A stretch of 41,073 bases of DNA from CAYYGL01 sp964471235 (GTDB lineage Bacteria > Calditrichota > Calditrichia > RBG-13-44-9 > J075): positions 1 to 41,073 of the forward strand of contig CAYYGL010000015.1 in NCBI GenBank assembly GCA_964471235.1, in the 5' to 3' direction. A program made the position numbers and the translations under genes. Shown here piece after piece: positions 28,038 to 36,079 of the stretch (within the stretch, counting starts at the first letter, position 1; every line of letters starts with the position of its first letter). The notes beneath the pieces are model-generated. The model had not been told where the DNA came from. It ran no database searches and was given only the letters and a program-made list of their open reading frames with translations.

Positions 28038-28403
28038 ATGACCCAGCACCAGGTGGTAATCGATACGGATGACAATCAAACGGTTCCAGCCGTTTCACCG
28101 CAGTCACTCCACGTAAAACGGGGGGATGAGATTGTGTTTTCATCCCGGCATTACGGCAATAATCCCCCATTCTCCATTCGCATTGCCTTTCCGGATGGCA
28201 TCGTTTGTAATTCGCCGGAGGGTACGAATCCGGTACAGGAACTATCGATGTCGGGAAATGCTTCGGTATCGGCAATGCTTTGTAAAAATGCCGGGGGGAG
28301 TACTTCATACACGGTAGCGGTGAGTTGGGACGATGCTTCCGGAGGAAGCAGAACCGCCCCGGCGATGACCGTTGCCACGCCAGACCTGGTCGTGGATGAT
28401 TAG
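28038..28403 (+). CDS. small beta-rich protein of unknown function
   Basis: I do not recognise this 121-aa protein. GGGGAGGA at 28027-28034 makes ATG 28038 the likely start; ATG 28035 touches the Shine-Dalgarno. There is no signal peptide or membrane helix. Alternating hydrophobic strands with LHVKRGDEIVF near residue 27 resemble the edge strands of a cupredoxin-like or Ig-like sandwich, but no copper ligands are apparent (two cysteines, few histidines). The sequence ends in an acidic VVDD. It sits 150 bases after the kinase and ends tail-to-tail with the gene at 28469. Confidence 0.65.
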   Translation: MTQHQVVIDTDDNQTVPAVSPQSLHVKRGDEIVFSSRHYGNNPPFSIRIAFPDGIVCNSPEGTNPVQELSMSGNASVSAMLCKNAGGSTSYTVAVSWDDASGGSRTAPAMTVATPDLVVDD

Positions 28404-28468
28404 CGGTCGGAACACCATTGGTAAATGCCGGTTTTCGTACCGGTCATAAAAATGGATACGGTTGCCGG

Positions 28469-29359
28469 TTATGGGCGGCTGTTCTTCCTTTGATGATCGC
28501 TGCCAGGCGAATTCTGCCACAATTCCTGCCCTGGAATTGCCTCGTCTATTTCTCCCCAGGGAAGTTTTTTATAATTAAACTTGCCGGCTTTGATGATATT
28601 GAACTTGATGATTTCAAAATTGGGACTCAGGTCGAAGTCGCGGGGTAAAATCTGGGAGTAATGACGCATTGCCAGGGTGGCGCCAAAGGGATTATTTCGG
28701 ATACGATGCTGTTCTTCCGGGGTGGGATTGAGCACCGGGCGAACCGGGTATCCTACCCGCTGAAATGCCCGGGCAATCATCCCGGAGCAGATGACCTGGA
28801 AATCATTGCAACTGCCCAAACATGCCATGGTGCTGCGCTGTTTAAAGGGGTTTAACCAGGAAGGCAGCAGCATCAGGGCAATATCTACGATGTTCTGTTG
28901 GTCATACCGTTTCCCCAGGTTGCCGATAACATCCTCGATGACCGTTTTTAAATCCCTGCTGTGAATACGATAGGGTCGGCATACCCGGATATTGTAATGT
29001 TTATATTTACTTAACGGCACAGCAACCACCCCCTGACCGGCATACGCTTCAATCAACAAATGCTGGCTATCCGCTTCTCCGAATTCCCGGAGATACCGCT
29101 CCCGGTACGGGCGGTGCTTCTTCACCAGTTCATCGCCAACATACATCCCGACATGACTCCAGCTGCTATTGGAAAACAACTTGATAATTCGGCTGAGTTT
29201 GGTGCGCCCTTCTACCAATACCACATCGCCCTTATGGATATATTTTACTAAATGTGCCATGTTGTTGTAAATGTGTTGTTCGTAATTCTCCACTTCCGCC
29301 TGGAGATGGCGGGAAATGTAACGGTATAAACTGTCAATGATGTCCTGGAACTTTTTCAT
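28469..29359 (-). CDS. YiiX-like permuted papain-fold (NlpC/P60-related) hydrolase
   Basis: This 296-aa protein has the circularly permuted papain-fold signature of the YiiX/YebB group. The motif order is SWSHVGMYVG (His69), LLIEAYAGQGVV (Glu104) and VICSGMIARAFQ (Cys191, probable nucleophile). The opening KGDVVLVEGRTKLSRIIKLF matches the start of this fold. Members are thought to act on amide bonds in lipids or peptidoglycan; the substrate here is unknown. There is no signal peptide, so it is probably cytoplasmic or peripheral. AAAGG lies about 12 bases before the start. Confidence 0.8.
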   Translation of the reverse strand: MKKFQDIIDSLYRYISRHLQAEVENYEQHIYNNMAHLVKYIHKGDVVLVEGRTKLSRIIKLFSNSSWSHVGMYVGDELVKKHRPYRERYLREFGEADSQHLLIEAYAGQGVVAVPLSKYKHYNIRVCRPYRIHSRDLKTVIEDVIGNLGKRYDQQNIVDIALMLLPSWLNPFKQRSTMACLGSCNDFQVICSGMIARAFQRVGYPVRPVLNPTPEEQHRIRNNPFGATLAMRHYSQILPRDFDLSPNFEIIKFNIIKAGKFNYKKLPWGEIDEAIPGQELWQNSPGSDHQRKNSRP

Positions 29360-29459
29360 CTACTTATGCCTTTGGGTAAAGGATGAATGATAAAAGATTA
29401 AAGATGAAGATTTAACACTTCAGGTTTTGGGTGTACCAAAGGGATAGTTTCAATTGTAT

Positions 29460-30138
29460 CTATACGGAATGGCTTATTATCACCCTTAATTGATGGTAAA
29501 TGGTTTCCGGAGCGCCGGGTGGTCCGAATTGCTGCCGCCGAAATGCATGCCGAATGGCAAGGTTAAAGCCGATTTGGCAGCACTTAAAGCTGCCCCGGCA
29601 ACGCTTATGCGCCCCCCAACCAGGGTGCCCGTCATGGTAAAAAATCGTTGCGCAGGGCTGGCGATGGGGTAGGGGAGAGGAGTTCCCCGATCGCCTCAGC
29701 GCTGACAATTCCAAGCGCTTCTTCCACTTCTGCCAGAGCAGCGCAAACTTCCGGGGTGGAACAACGTTCATAAGCATCACTGGCGCCAATACGGGCAATT
29801 TCCATCCCGAAGGCTGCCAGGTTGCGTCGAAATGATTCAGGGATATTTTGGGCAATTTGCCGGATTAGTTGAAGCCAGTTCTGCAATTGCCGGGGTGTGG
29901 GCGGCTTCTTCGGATTCAGCCAGTTAGCTAACAATACTTTCTCGGTCTCGTTAAACCAGCTTTTCTCCGGAAGCCGCTGGCAAATGACATCAAACTCTTC
30001 CGGTGAGAAGATGCCATCTGCCCAGGCGATGTATAGCATGGGCAGTAATGGGATAATACCCGGCGCCTCGGCAGGCAGGTTGATTGGTTCGATCGGGTTC
30101 TCCAACCGATGTTCCGGGGAATTGTCATAAGCGGTCAT
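29460..30138 (-). pseudogene. decayed acyl-CoA oxidase/dehydrogenase gene with TerB-like N-terminus
   Basis: The first ~150 codons (from ATG 30138, with GGAG 7 bases upstream) encode a TerB-like helical domain (LLPMLYIAWADGIFSPEEF, ALAEVEEALGIVS) like that at the N-terminus of some bacterial acyl-CoA oxidases. The open frame stops at 29632. In another frame the oxidase core motif PIASPAQRFFTMTGTLVGGR continues as ISVAGAALSAAKSALT. A single missing base near 29560 moves it to a third frame, AIRHAFRRQQFGPPGAPE, before a stop at 29460. Most of the FAD/acyl-CoA catalytic region between the TerB part and FFTMTGTLVGG is missing. The gene is therefore broken by a large deletion and at least two frame disruptions. 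An independent TerB protein is the alternative. Confidence 0.8.
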
Positions 30139-30362
30139 ATCTTTCTCCGAATTTCTGCGTGATAGATGGTATTTACTGAATTTTTCTCACCTTGTGGTCA
30201 CAAATTAATAGAAAGAGGGTCACATCATGGCAAACCGCTGCCACTTTCAACGCTCAACTTACAGCGAATATGGAGGGATGGGGAGAAAGGTAATGAAGTT
30301 GCACTCCCTTCGCGGATCGAAAATCATCATTTCGCCGCCGCTTTCAGATTAATACGAACAGG

Positions 30363-30507
30363 CTATGGCAAGCAGGGATGCTTGTCATAGGTTCGGCCGG
30401 CAACCCTACTGGTCGAATAATGGTAGTCGAGGGGAAAATGGGAGTTAGAAACCACGCCGAGGGGTAAACTCTCACGGCTGAGAGATGGAAGCATCCCAGG
30501 GGATGCT
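30363..30507 (+). ncRNA. cluster of stable hairpins, candidate structured RNA
   Basis: This 398-bp gap (30139-30536) has no gene, but four compact stem-loops follow one another. First, CTATGGCAAGCA with TGCTTGTCATAG closes a GGGA (GNRA) tetraloop at 30363-30390: 12 pairs including one G-U. Second, CGGCC/GGTCG lies at 30394-30414. Third, CTCTCA/TGAGAG with a CGGC loop is at 30469-30484. Fourth, AGCATCC/GGATGCT with a 4-base loop is at 30490-30507. GGGATGCTT of the first can alternatively pair with AAGCATCCC of the last. I do not recognise a known RNA family. Strand is uncertain, as G-U and GNRA favour +. Confidence 0.35.
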
Positions 30508-30536
30508 ATGGCAAACGGACCCTGAGCAGCCTCCTC

Positions 30537-32807
30537 TTATCCCATCAATGCCTTCAGCGCCCGGTTGCTGTTAGACAGTCGCTCCCCTAAAATTCTGATG
30601 ATAAACTGATGGAAAATCGAGGCGGCCGCCGGGTCGGTTTCCTCCATTTGTCGCAATTTTTCCGGGGAGAGAAACAGCGCCGTGCAGGGTTCATTGGCGA
30701 CGACCGATGCCGTTGCCGGTAAATTGAGATAGACCCCCAGCTCGCCAATAACGGTGCCAATGCTCATGGTGCGCAGGCGGATAACCTTTTCACCCTCTTC
30801 TTCAAGCTGTGCAGTCACTTTCCCGGATTTTAGAAGAAATATGCCCACCGGGGGGTTCCCCTGACGGATCAGGTATTCTCCCGCCTGAAAGCGGCGCGGC
30901 TCAAAGAAATTGATCAACACCTCACCAATTTGGGTCTGTGTTTCGATTTCTCCCTGCTCAGGATTCAGAAAACTTAGCACCTTTGCCAGAAAGGTTGCGT
31001 CGTCTTCTCCGCTAAAAGAAATCTCACCCCTGGCAGGAAAGTTCTTCAGTATTTCGTTCTCGATCCATTCCACGCCGTGGTCTAAATCCGGAAACAGTCG
31101 GATGGGATGGCGGCTATCCCCGGTAACGCCGCCGAGGAGGAATTGGTGCTGTAATTGTGGCGCAAGCCCGGTAAACACAAGGGAGATATTTTGATTTTCT
31201 GCCAGGAGCTTCATCTTCTCAAAGCTATAAAGCGCCGAAGAATCCACCCCGCTGACCAGTCGAAAATCCAATACCAGAAACCGAACCGCATGTTGCCCGG
31301 GATGGTGAATACGCTGTCGCACTTTTTCGAAAATGGTATTGGCGGTACCGAAAAAGATATACCCCTGCAGTTCCAGAATGTAAAGTTGATCCCCATTTTG
31401 CTGCAGGTAGCGTTGATAGGGTGCCGCCCGGTCCACATTGCTATGGCAGGTTGTGCCGGTTAACACGTGTTTCACCACCTCCACCCGACCGTAATTGATG
31501 GCAAACAGCAGCACCGAGATCAACATCCCTAACAGCATGCCTTCCACAAACCCGAACATGGCGATGGTGATTAAGATTAACACCACCAGGAAATATTCCG
31601 CCTTCGGTAGTTTAAACCAGGCGTGGTAGAGCCACTCTACCAGAAAGGAAAGTCCCAGGAAGATAAGCAGGCCACCCAGGAGGGGCTTGGGGAAATAAGT
31701 AGAAATAGTAGCGCCGGACAGCAGGGTAAAGCCGCATAAACTGGCGGAGATGAGCGCAGAGATACGGCTGCGGGAACCGATGCGATATCCCAGGGCGGTG
31801 AGGCTGAGGGACATATATCCCACCGAGCTGCCTCCTAACCCGGAGATGATATTGGCGGCTCCGGTTGCCCGCAGTTCCCGGTTTAAATCTATCTCCTGCC
31901 GGGCGATCAACTCCAGCCCGCTGGCGTTCAACAGCAGTGAAATCACGCTAATCACCGTGATGGTGCCCAGGTTGCCGGCCTGATGCAATATGGTAGACCA
32001 GTGAACCTTCGGGAAGGATTCATAAAGAATCGGTTTCCAGAAAATTCCTTCGGACAGCCGGGCTAACAACCATCCGTTGTGGCTGGCGGCAAGAATAGGG
32101 GTATGGGTACTCACCAGGGCAGCATAAAAGATGATGATCCCCAGCAAAATGAGCGCCGGCATCACCAGAAAATGTTTGAATTTTCGCTGGGAAAAAAATA
32201 ATACGATGGCGAATATCAAACCGGAGAACCATTTCCAGAACACATCCGGAGACCACAACTGGGGGAAATTGTGAAGCGAAAGGGAAACCTGGGACATAAT
32301 GCCCACTGCGCCTTTTACCAGCACCCAGCCGGTACCGGCTAAAAATCCACCCACCACCGGGTAGGGAATAAAGCGAATGAGGTTCCCCAGGCGGAACCAT
32401 CCTAACACCAGCAAAAACAGACCGGTGATGAATGACGTAAGGGCAATGGCAGCCACTACAGTTACCAGCATGGTCGGCGTTCCGATTTTGGCGGACATAC
32501 TGACCGCAATCGTACCGGCAATAACTGCCATAATTGCGGAAGGCGCATCCTGGGGAGCGGTTACGGTTCCCCGGAAAGAACTGCTTACCGCCATGAAAAG
32601 ACCCATCGCAGTTGCCCCAAAGAGCATGATGCCGATGCCTTCGGATAAAAATTGGGAAAGGGGACCGGCAAAAATTAAAGCGGCATACGCGCTTTGAAAA
32701 ATGATGATTAAAATTCCATTTACCAGACCGGCGGTAATATCCGGACCGTAGTGCCGGAGAGACGTAGGAGTTTTTGCAGCTATTGCCCCGGAAAATCGTT
32801 CTGCCAT
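30537..32807 (-). CDS. SulP-family anion transporter with STAS and cyclic-nucleotide-binding-like domains
   Basis: This 756-aa inner-membrane protein has a SulP/SLC26-type transmembrane domain (~1-440) with the motif TVTAPQDAPSAIMAV and about 10-12 helices. A STAS domain follows (~480-600, LDFRLVSGVDSSALYSFEKM). A C-terminal cNMP-binding-fold domain lies at ~625-750 (FQAGEYLIRQGNPPVGIFLLKSG). In the phosphate-binding cassette the sequence is GELGVYLNLPATASV: the Arg usually found in PRxAT of cAMP-binding proteins is Thr here, so cyclic nucleotide binding is doubtful. The substrate could be sulfate, bicarbonate or another anion. It is a single gene on its strand with non-coding DNA on both sides. 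Confidence 0.9.
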   Translation of the reverse strand: MAERFSGAIAAKTPTSLRHYGPDITAGLVNGILIIIFQSAYAALIFAGPLSQFLSEGIGIMLFGATAMGLFMAVSSSFRGTVTAPQDAPSAIMAVIAGTIAVSMSAKIGTPTMLVTVVAAIALTSFITGLFLLVLGWFRLGNLIRFIPYPVVGGFLAGTGWVLVKGAVGIMSQVSLSLHNFPQLWSPDVFWKWFSGLIFAIVLFFSQRKFKHFLVMPALILLGIIIFYAALVSTHTPILAASHNGWLLARLSEGIFWKPILYESFPKVHWSTILHQAGNLGTITVISVISLLLNASGLELIARQEIDLNRELRATGAANIISGLGGSSVGYMSLSLTALGYRIGSRSRISALISASLCGFTLLSGATISTYFPKPLLGGLLIFLGLSFLVEWLYHAWFKLPKAEYFLVVLILITIAMFGFVEGMLLGMLISVLLFAINYGRVEVVKHVLTGTTCHSNVDRAAPYQRYLQQNGDQLYILELQGYIFFGTANTIFEKVRQRIHHPGQHAVRFLVLDFRLVSGVDSSALYSFEKMKLLAENQNISLVFTGLAPQLQHQFLLGGVTGDSRHPIRLFPDLDHGVEWIENEILKNFPARGEISFSGEDDATFLAKVLSFLNPEQGEIETQTQIGEVLINFFEPRRFQAGEYLIRQGNPPVGIFLLKSGKVTAQLEEEGEKVIRLRTMSIGTVIGELGVYLNLPATASVVANEPCTALFLSPEKLRQMEETDPAAASIFHQFIIRILGERLSNSNRALKALMG

Positions 32808-32970
32808 AAATATGATTACCTGTTGCTATTTCACGTCAGTTCGACATCAGAAACAGAGAACGCGGATGGAGCCGGATTTCGTAGATTTTTTTAATATGAT
32901 GACACTCCTCCCTGTTAATCAGCGTTACCTGTTTCATTTGCGTTCTATTTCAACACACGTTGAACTCACG

Positions 32971-34470
32971 TTATTTAATAAATTTCTTGTAATCCCGATA
33001 TCGCTCTAAAATTTCCGTTACATAATTAACCGGTTCTTCCCCACGGCAATAGCCGTATTGCACCACATCATCATTAAAATATTTTTGATTGGATTTTTTC
33101 AGCAGTAACTCCGCCACATTGTTATCCCAGACGTTGGGATCTTTGTTGAATTTTTTCGCCAGGCGGCGGGCATCCTCAACATGACCGGGACCGGTATTAT
33201 AAGATGCCAGTATAAATTTGATTCGCTCGGCAGAGTCGGGAATTTCGCTCCAATAATCCTCCAGCCATTTTAAATATTTTACCCCCGCGGCAATATTTTG
33301 TGATGGATCACTGCTTTTGCGAACGCCAAATTGTTTGGCAGTGGCGGGCATTAATTGCATCAGCCCATGCGCCCCCACCCACGATTTGGCATGGGGGTCA
33401 AACTGGGATTCCTGGTAGATTTGGGAGGCAAGCAACCGCCAATCCCAGCCCAGTATTTTCGAATATTTTTTGATAAGCTCATCGTAAGGAGATATTTTGT
33501 TCCCTTTTAATGAGGAAAATTCGCTTTTGACCCGTTGCCGGAAAAATCGCTTGTTGAGATGATACTTGGCATAGAGCACATTAAACGTGGGCTGCCGTTT
33601 TATCTCTTTCAGCCAGTCATTAATGGCATCCCGCAGAAGGGGAGAGTTCTTTCGCACTGCCCAGGCGATCCGCTGCGGTAAACTGACCGGGGTATGCACA
33701 TCAATATTCTGGTAATAGGCGGCATTGATTAACGCCAGATTTTCATCCGCCACGGTATACTCAATTTCCCCGCGGGATACCTTGGCAATCAATTCCTCCG
33801 TGGAGACATCTCCCGGCACCTCTACAATATTGATGTCATCGCCCAGCTCGTCGGATAAATTCACCAGCCGGTGATAATAGGATGAGCCTTTTCGCACATA
33901 TACTTTTTTCCCAATCAATTGGGTTACATTGGTAATTAACCGCTTCTCGATTTCATGCCGTTTCATGTGCCGCCAGTTATCCGGCAGACGCTGCACCAAT
34001 ACCTGGCGGATCAGGGTGTGGGGGTCGGTAAAACTGACTTTCTTTCGCCGTTCTTTGGTGATGGTCATGCTGTAGGCGACAATGTCTCCTTTCCCCTCGT
34101 TTAACATGCTAAAAATTTGGTCAAGATTTTTAACCACCACAATGTCTAAATCCACCCCCAGGTGTTTTGCCAGCAGTTGGAGCAGGTCATACTCAAATCC
34201 CATGGGTTGACCTTTGTATATGAAATAACTGGTAGCGCTGTAGCCGGTCAGGGCAATCAGCCTGCCCCGTTTCATGATTTCCGGTAAATCAACCTCTACC
34301 TGGGGTTCGGTAATTTCTTTAAACACCGGCTTTGCCCCGGAATCTATGGAAGTTGAAGCCAGTTGAGTTGAATCCGGAACAGCAGTTTTCTCCCCTTCCT
34401 GGCGAGCACACTGCCAGAGAAGAAACAACAAGACCACCATTAAACCGGTGAATGATAAGCGGAGCATCAT
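32971..34470 (-). CDS. MltF-like lytic transglycosylase with periplasmic substrate-binding-like domain
   Basis: This is a cell-envelope murein hydrolase. The N-terminus (MMLRLSFTGLMVVLLFLLWQC) is a membrane anchor or lipoprotein signal with a poor lipobox (WQC). Residues ~65-300 form an SBP_bac_3-like domain (GRLIALTGYSATSYFIYKGQ, GFEYDLLQLLAKHLG). Residues ~335-490 form an SLT domain with QIYQESQFDP (catalytic Glu ~354), GAHGLMQLMPATA and ASYNTGPGHV. The frame is open to 34650, but the strong AAGGAGGAG just before ATG 34470 and the signal sequence there define the start, giving 499 aa. It is divergent from the coiled-coil gene at 34702. Confidence 0.92.
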   Translation of the reverse strand: MMLRLSFTGLMVVLLFLLWQCARQEGEKTAVPDSTQLASTSIDSGAKPVFKEITEPQVEVDLPEIMKRGRLIALTGYSATSYFIYKGQPMGFEYDLLQLLAKHLGVDLDIVVVKNLDQIFSMLNEGKGDIVAYSMTITKERRKKVSFTDPHTLIRQVLVQRLPDNWRHMKRHEIEKRLITNVTQLIGKKVYVRKGSSYYHRLVNLSDELGDDINIVEVPGDVSTEELIAKVSRGEIEYTVADENLALINAAYYQNIDVHTPVSLPQRIAWAVRKNSPLLRDAINDWLKEIKRQPTFNVLYAKYHLNKRFFRQRVKSEFSSLKGNKISPYDELIKKYSKILGWDWRLLASQIYQESQFDPHAKSWVGAHGLMQLMPATAKQFGVRKSSDPSQNIAAGVKYLKWLEDYWSEIPDSAERIKFILASYNTGPGHVEDARRLAKKFNKDPNVWDNNVAELLLKKSNQKYFNDDVVQYGYCRGEEPVNYVTEILERYRDYKKFIK

Positions 34471-34701
34471 TCTCTCCTCCTTGAATAACCCATGATGATA
34501 TCTCCTCTCCCAAACTCTGTCCGAATTCTTCCAAATCGAATCTTTTGGATTGTGGTCATATAAGATACCGCCTTCTAAGGAAAAATCAAATTTTTGAGGA
34601 AATTTATTTGAGCAGTACCCCTTATGGATACCCAGGAATTGCAATGACATTGTTCATATATTATATTTTGATAATAACGAAAGACAAGGCGGATTACTGC
34701 C

Positions 34702-35697
34702 ATGGTTGATACCTTAAAACTTTATAACGATTTAAAGAAAGACCTCGATCAAAAAGCTGCTTTGAAGATTGCCGAGGTTATCGGCGACCTGTATGGTGAA
34801 TTACAAAAGACGGTTACCAGGGAAGAATTTACAGAGCTAACTCAAATTGTTAAACGGTTGGCTGTCGCCCAGGAACGGATTGCGGATGCCCAGGAGATTA
34901 CCGAAGTGCGGTTGAAAGAACTTGCGGAGGTACAGAAGCGCACCGAGGAACGCCTGGAGCAGCTAACCGTTCGAGTGGATAAATTAACTATCCGGGTAGA
35001 TGAATTAGCCCAGGCACAGAAGCGCACCGAGGAACGCCTGGAGCAGCTAACCGTTCGAGTGGATGAATTAGCCATCCGGGTAGATGAATTAGCCCAGGCA
35101 CAGAAGCGTACTGAGGAACGTCTGGAGCAGTTAACCGTACGGGTAGATGAATTAGCTGAAGCCCAGAAGCGCACCGAGGAACGATTAGAGCAGCTAACCG
35201 TTCGGGTGGATGAATTAGCCGAAGCACAAAAACAAACCGAATTTAAATTGCAAAGATTGACGGAAGAAGTCAGGAAACTAAATGCAGACCATGCCGAAAC
35301 CCGCAGACAGTTAGGTGGAATTACGGCAACCATTGGATATACCCTGGAGAATGAATCTTACAAAGCCCTGCCTCGCCTGTTGCAGGAAGATTACGGAATT
35401 ATTGTACAAGGCAGGTTGGACAGGGATTACATTGTGGATAATCAAGGAAAAGAGATCGAAATTAATATTTTAGGGAAAGCACACCAAAACGGCAATGAGT
35501 TGTTAATCGTCGGTGAAAGCAAGAGTCAACTTTCCCGAAATGATGTGGATAAATTTATCCGTAAGAAATTAAAACGGCTTGAAGGGATACATGAACACCT
35601 GTTCCCGATAATTGTGACCCACATGATCACCAGTAGGGATGTTGCCGAATATGCAAAAAAGAAGGGGATTGTTGTTTATAAATCATCTCACTTCTAA
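34702..35697 (+). CDS. heptad-repeat coiled-coil protein with PD-(D/E)XK nuclease-like C-terminus (DUF3782-like)
   Basis: In this 331-aa protein, residues ~30-200 are a continuous coiled coil with near-identical units based on AQKRTEERLEQLTVRVDEL. The C-terminal ~120 residues (YKALPRLLQEDYGI, IEINILGKA, LLIVGESKSQLS, VDKFIRKKL, PIIVTHMITSRDVAEYAKKKGI) match the pattern of a PD-(D/E)XK fold with the E-x-K pair in GESKS. Similar proteins are annotated as DUF3782 and are common in cyanobacteria and thermophiles; their function is unknown. The start is ATG 34702, with only a distant AAGG upstream. Confidence 0.8.
   Translation: MVDTLKLYNDLKKDLDQKAALKIAEVIGDLYGELQKTVTREEFTELTQIVKRLAVAQERIADAQEITEVRLKELAEVQKRTEERLEQLTVRVDKLTIRVDELAQAQKRTEERLEQLTVRVDELAIRVDELAQAQKRTEERLEQLTVRVDELAEAQKRTEERLEQLTVRVDELAEAQKQTEFKLQRLTEEVRKLNADHAETRRQLGGITATIGYTLENESYKALPRLLQEDYGIIVQGRLDRDYIVDNQGKEIEINILGKAHQNGNELLIVGESKSQLSRNDVDKFIRKKLKRLEGIHEHLFPIIVTHMITSRDVAEYAKKKGIVVYKSSHF
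34924..35217 (+). repeat. in-frame coiled-coil repeats (84, 84, 63 and 63 bp)
   Basis: Four direct repeats run from 34924, 35008, 35092 and 35155. The first two are 28 codons and the last two 21 codons; the longer units have one extra heptad (IRVDEL type). The first two are almost identical at DNA level, pointing to recent duplication or slippage in multiples of seven codons, which keeps the coiled-coil register. Confidence 0.85.
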
Positions 35698-35878
35698 ATG
35701 GAATTAGCGATTGGAGGTGGTTTTTGGTAAAAGTGATAGCAAACTTTTACTGATATTGGCAGGCAAAAATTAATCATCAGAAAAATATTTTCTCTCCGTT
35801 TTAATGCCTCGGTAGTTCTGAACATGCCAGGTGCGCACACAGAAAACACTCAGCAAATTCCACCGGTTCAATTTCTGT

Positions 35879-36070
35879 AACTATTCAATTCTATGACCGG
35901 TATTTTTCCGCGTATTGCCGTTCTATTCTGAAACGAACCTCACCCATCCCCACCCCAACCCCGTTTTTTGGGGCGGGAGGGGTTGGGTGAGGTGAAATAA
36001 CAACCATTGAACCATGAATAAGAACGAATGAAATCTAAAATATTAAAGTTGCAGGTAGAGCTGAATAGTT
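35879..36070. repeat. hairpin element bounded by inverted AACTATTCA ends, copy 2
   Basis: This fills most of the 381-bp interval 35698-36079, in which I see no gene. AACTATTCA at 35879-35887 and TGAATAGTT at 36062-36070 bound 192 bp. The complement of its right end (TAACTATTCAGCTCTACCTG) closely matches the left end of copy 1 at 21065 (TAACTATTCAGCCATACCTG), so the two are in opposite orientation. A C-rich/G-rich hairpin (35937-35993) with a GTTTTTT loop side lies inside. Confidence 0.6.
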
Positions 36071-36079
36071 ATCCATTTC

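Noticed and set aside
34471..34650. 60-residue N-terminal extension of the lytic transglycosylase
   Set aside because: The strong AAGGAGGAG and the signal sequence at ATG 34470 mark the start.
34842..35333. Ser/Arg-rich frame opposite the coiled-coil gene
   Set aside because: It is the antisense of the heptad repeats (low-complexity NSSTRTVSCSRRSSVRFC), not a gene.
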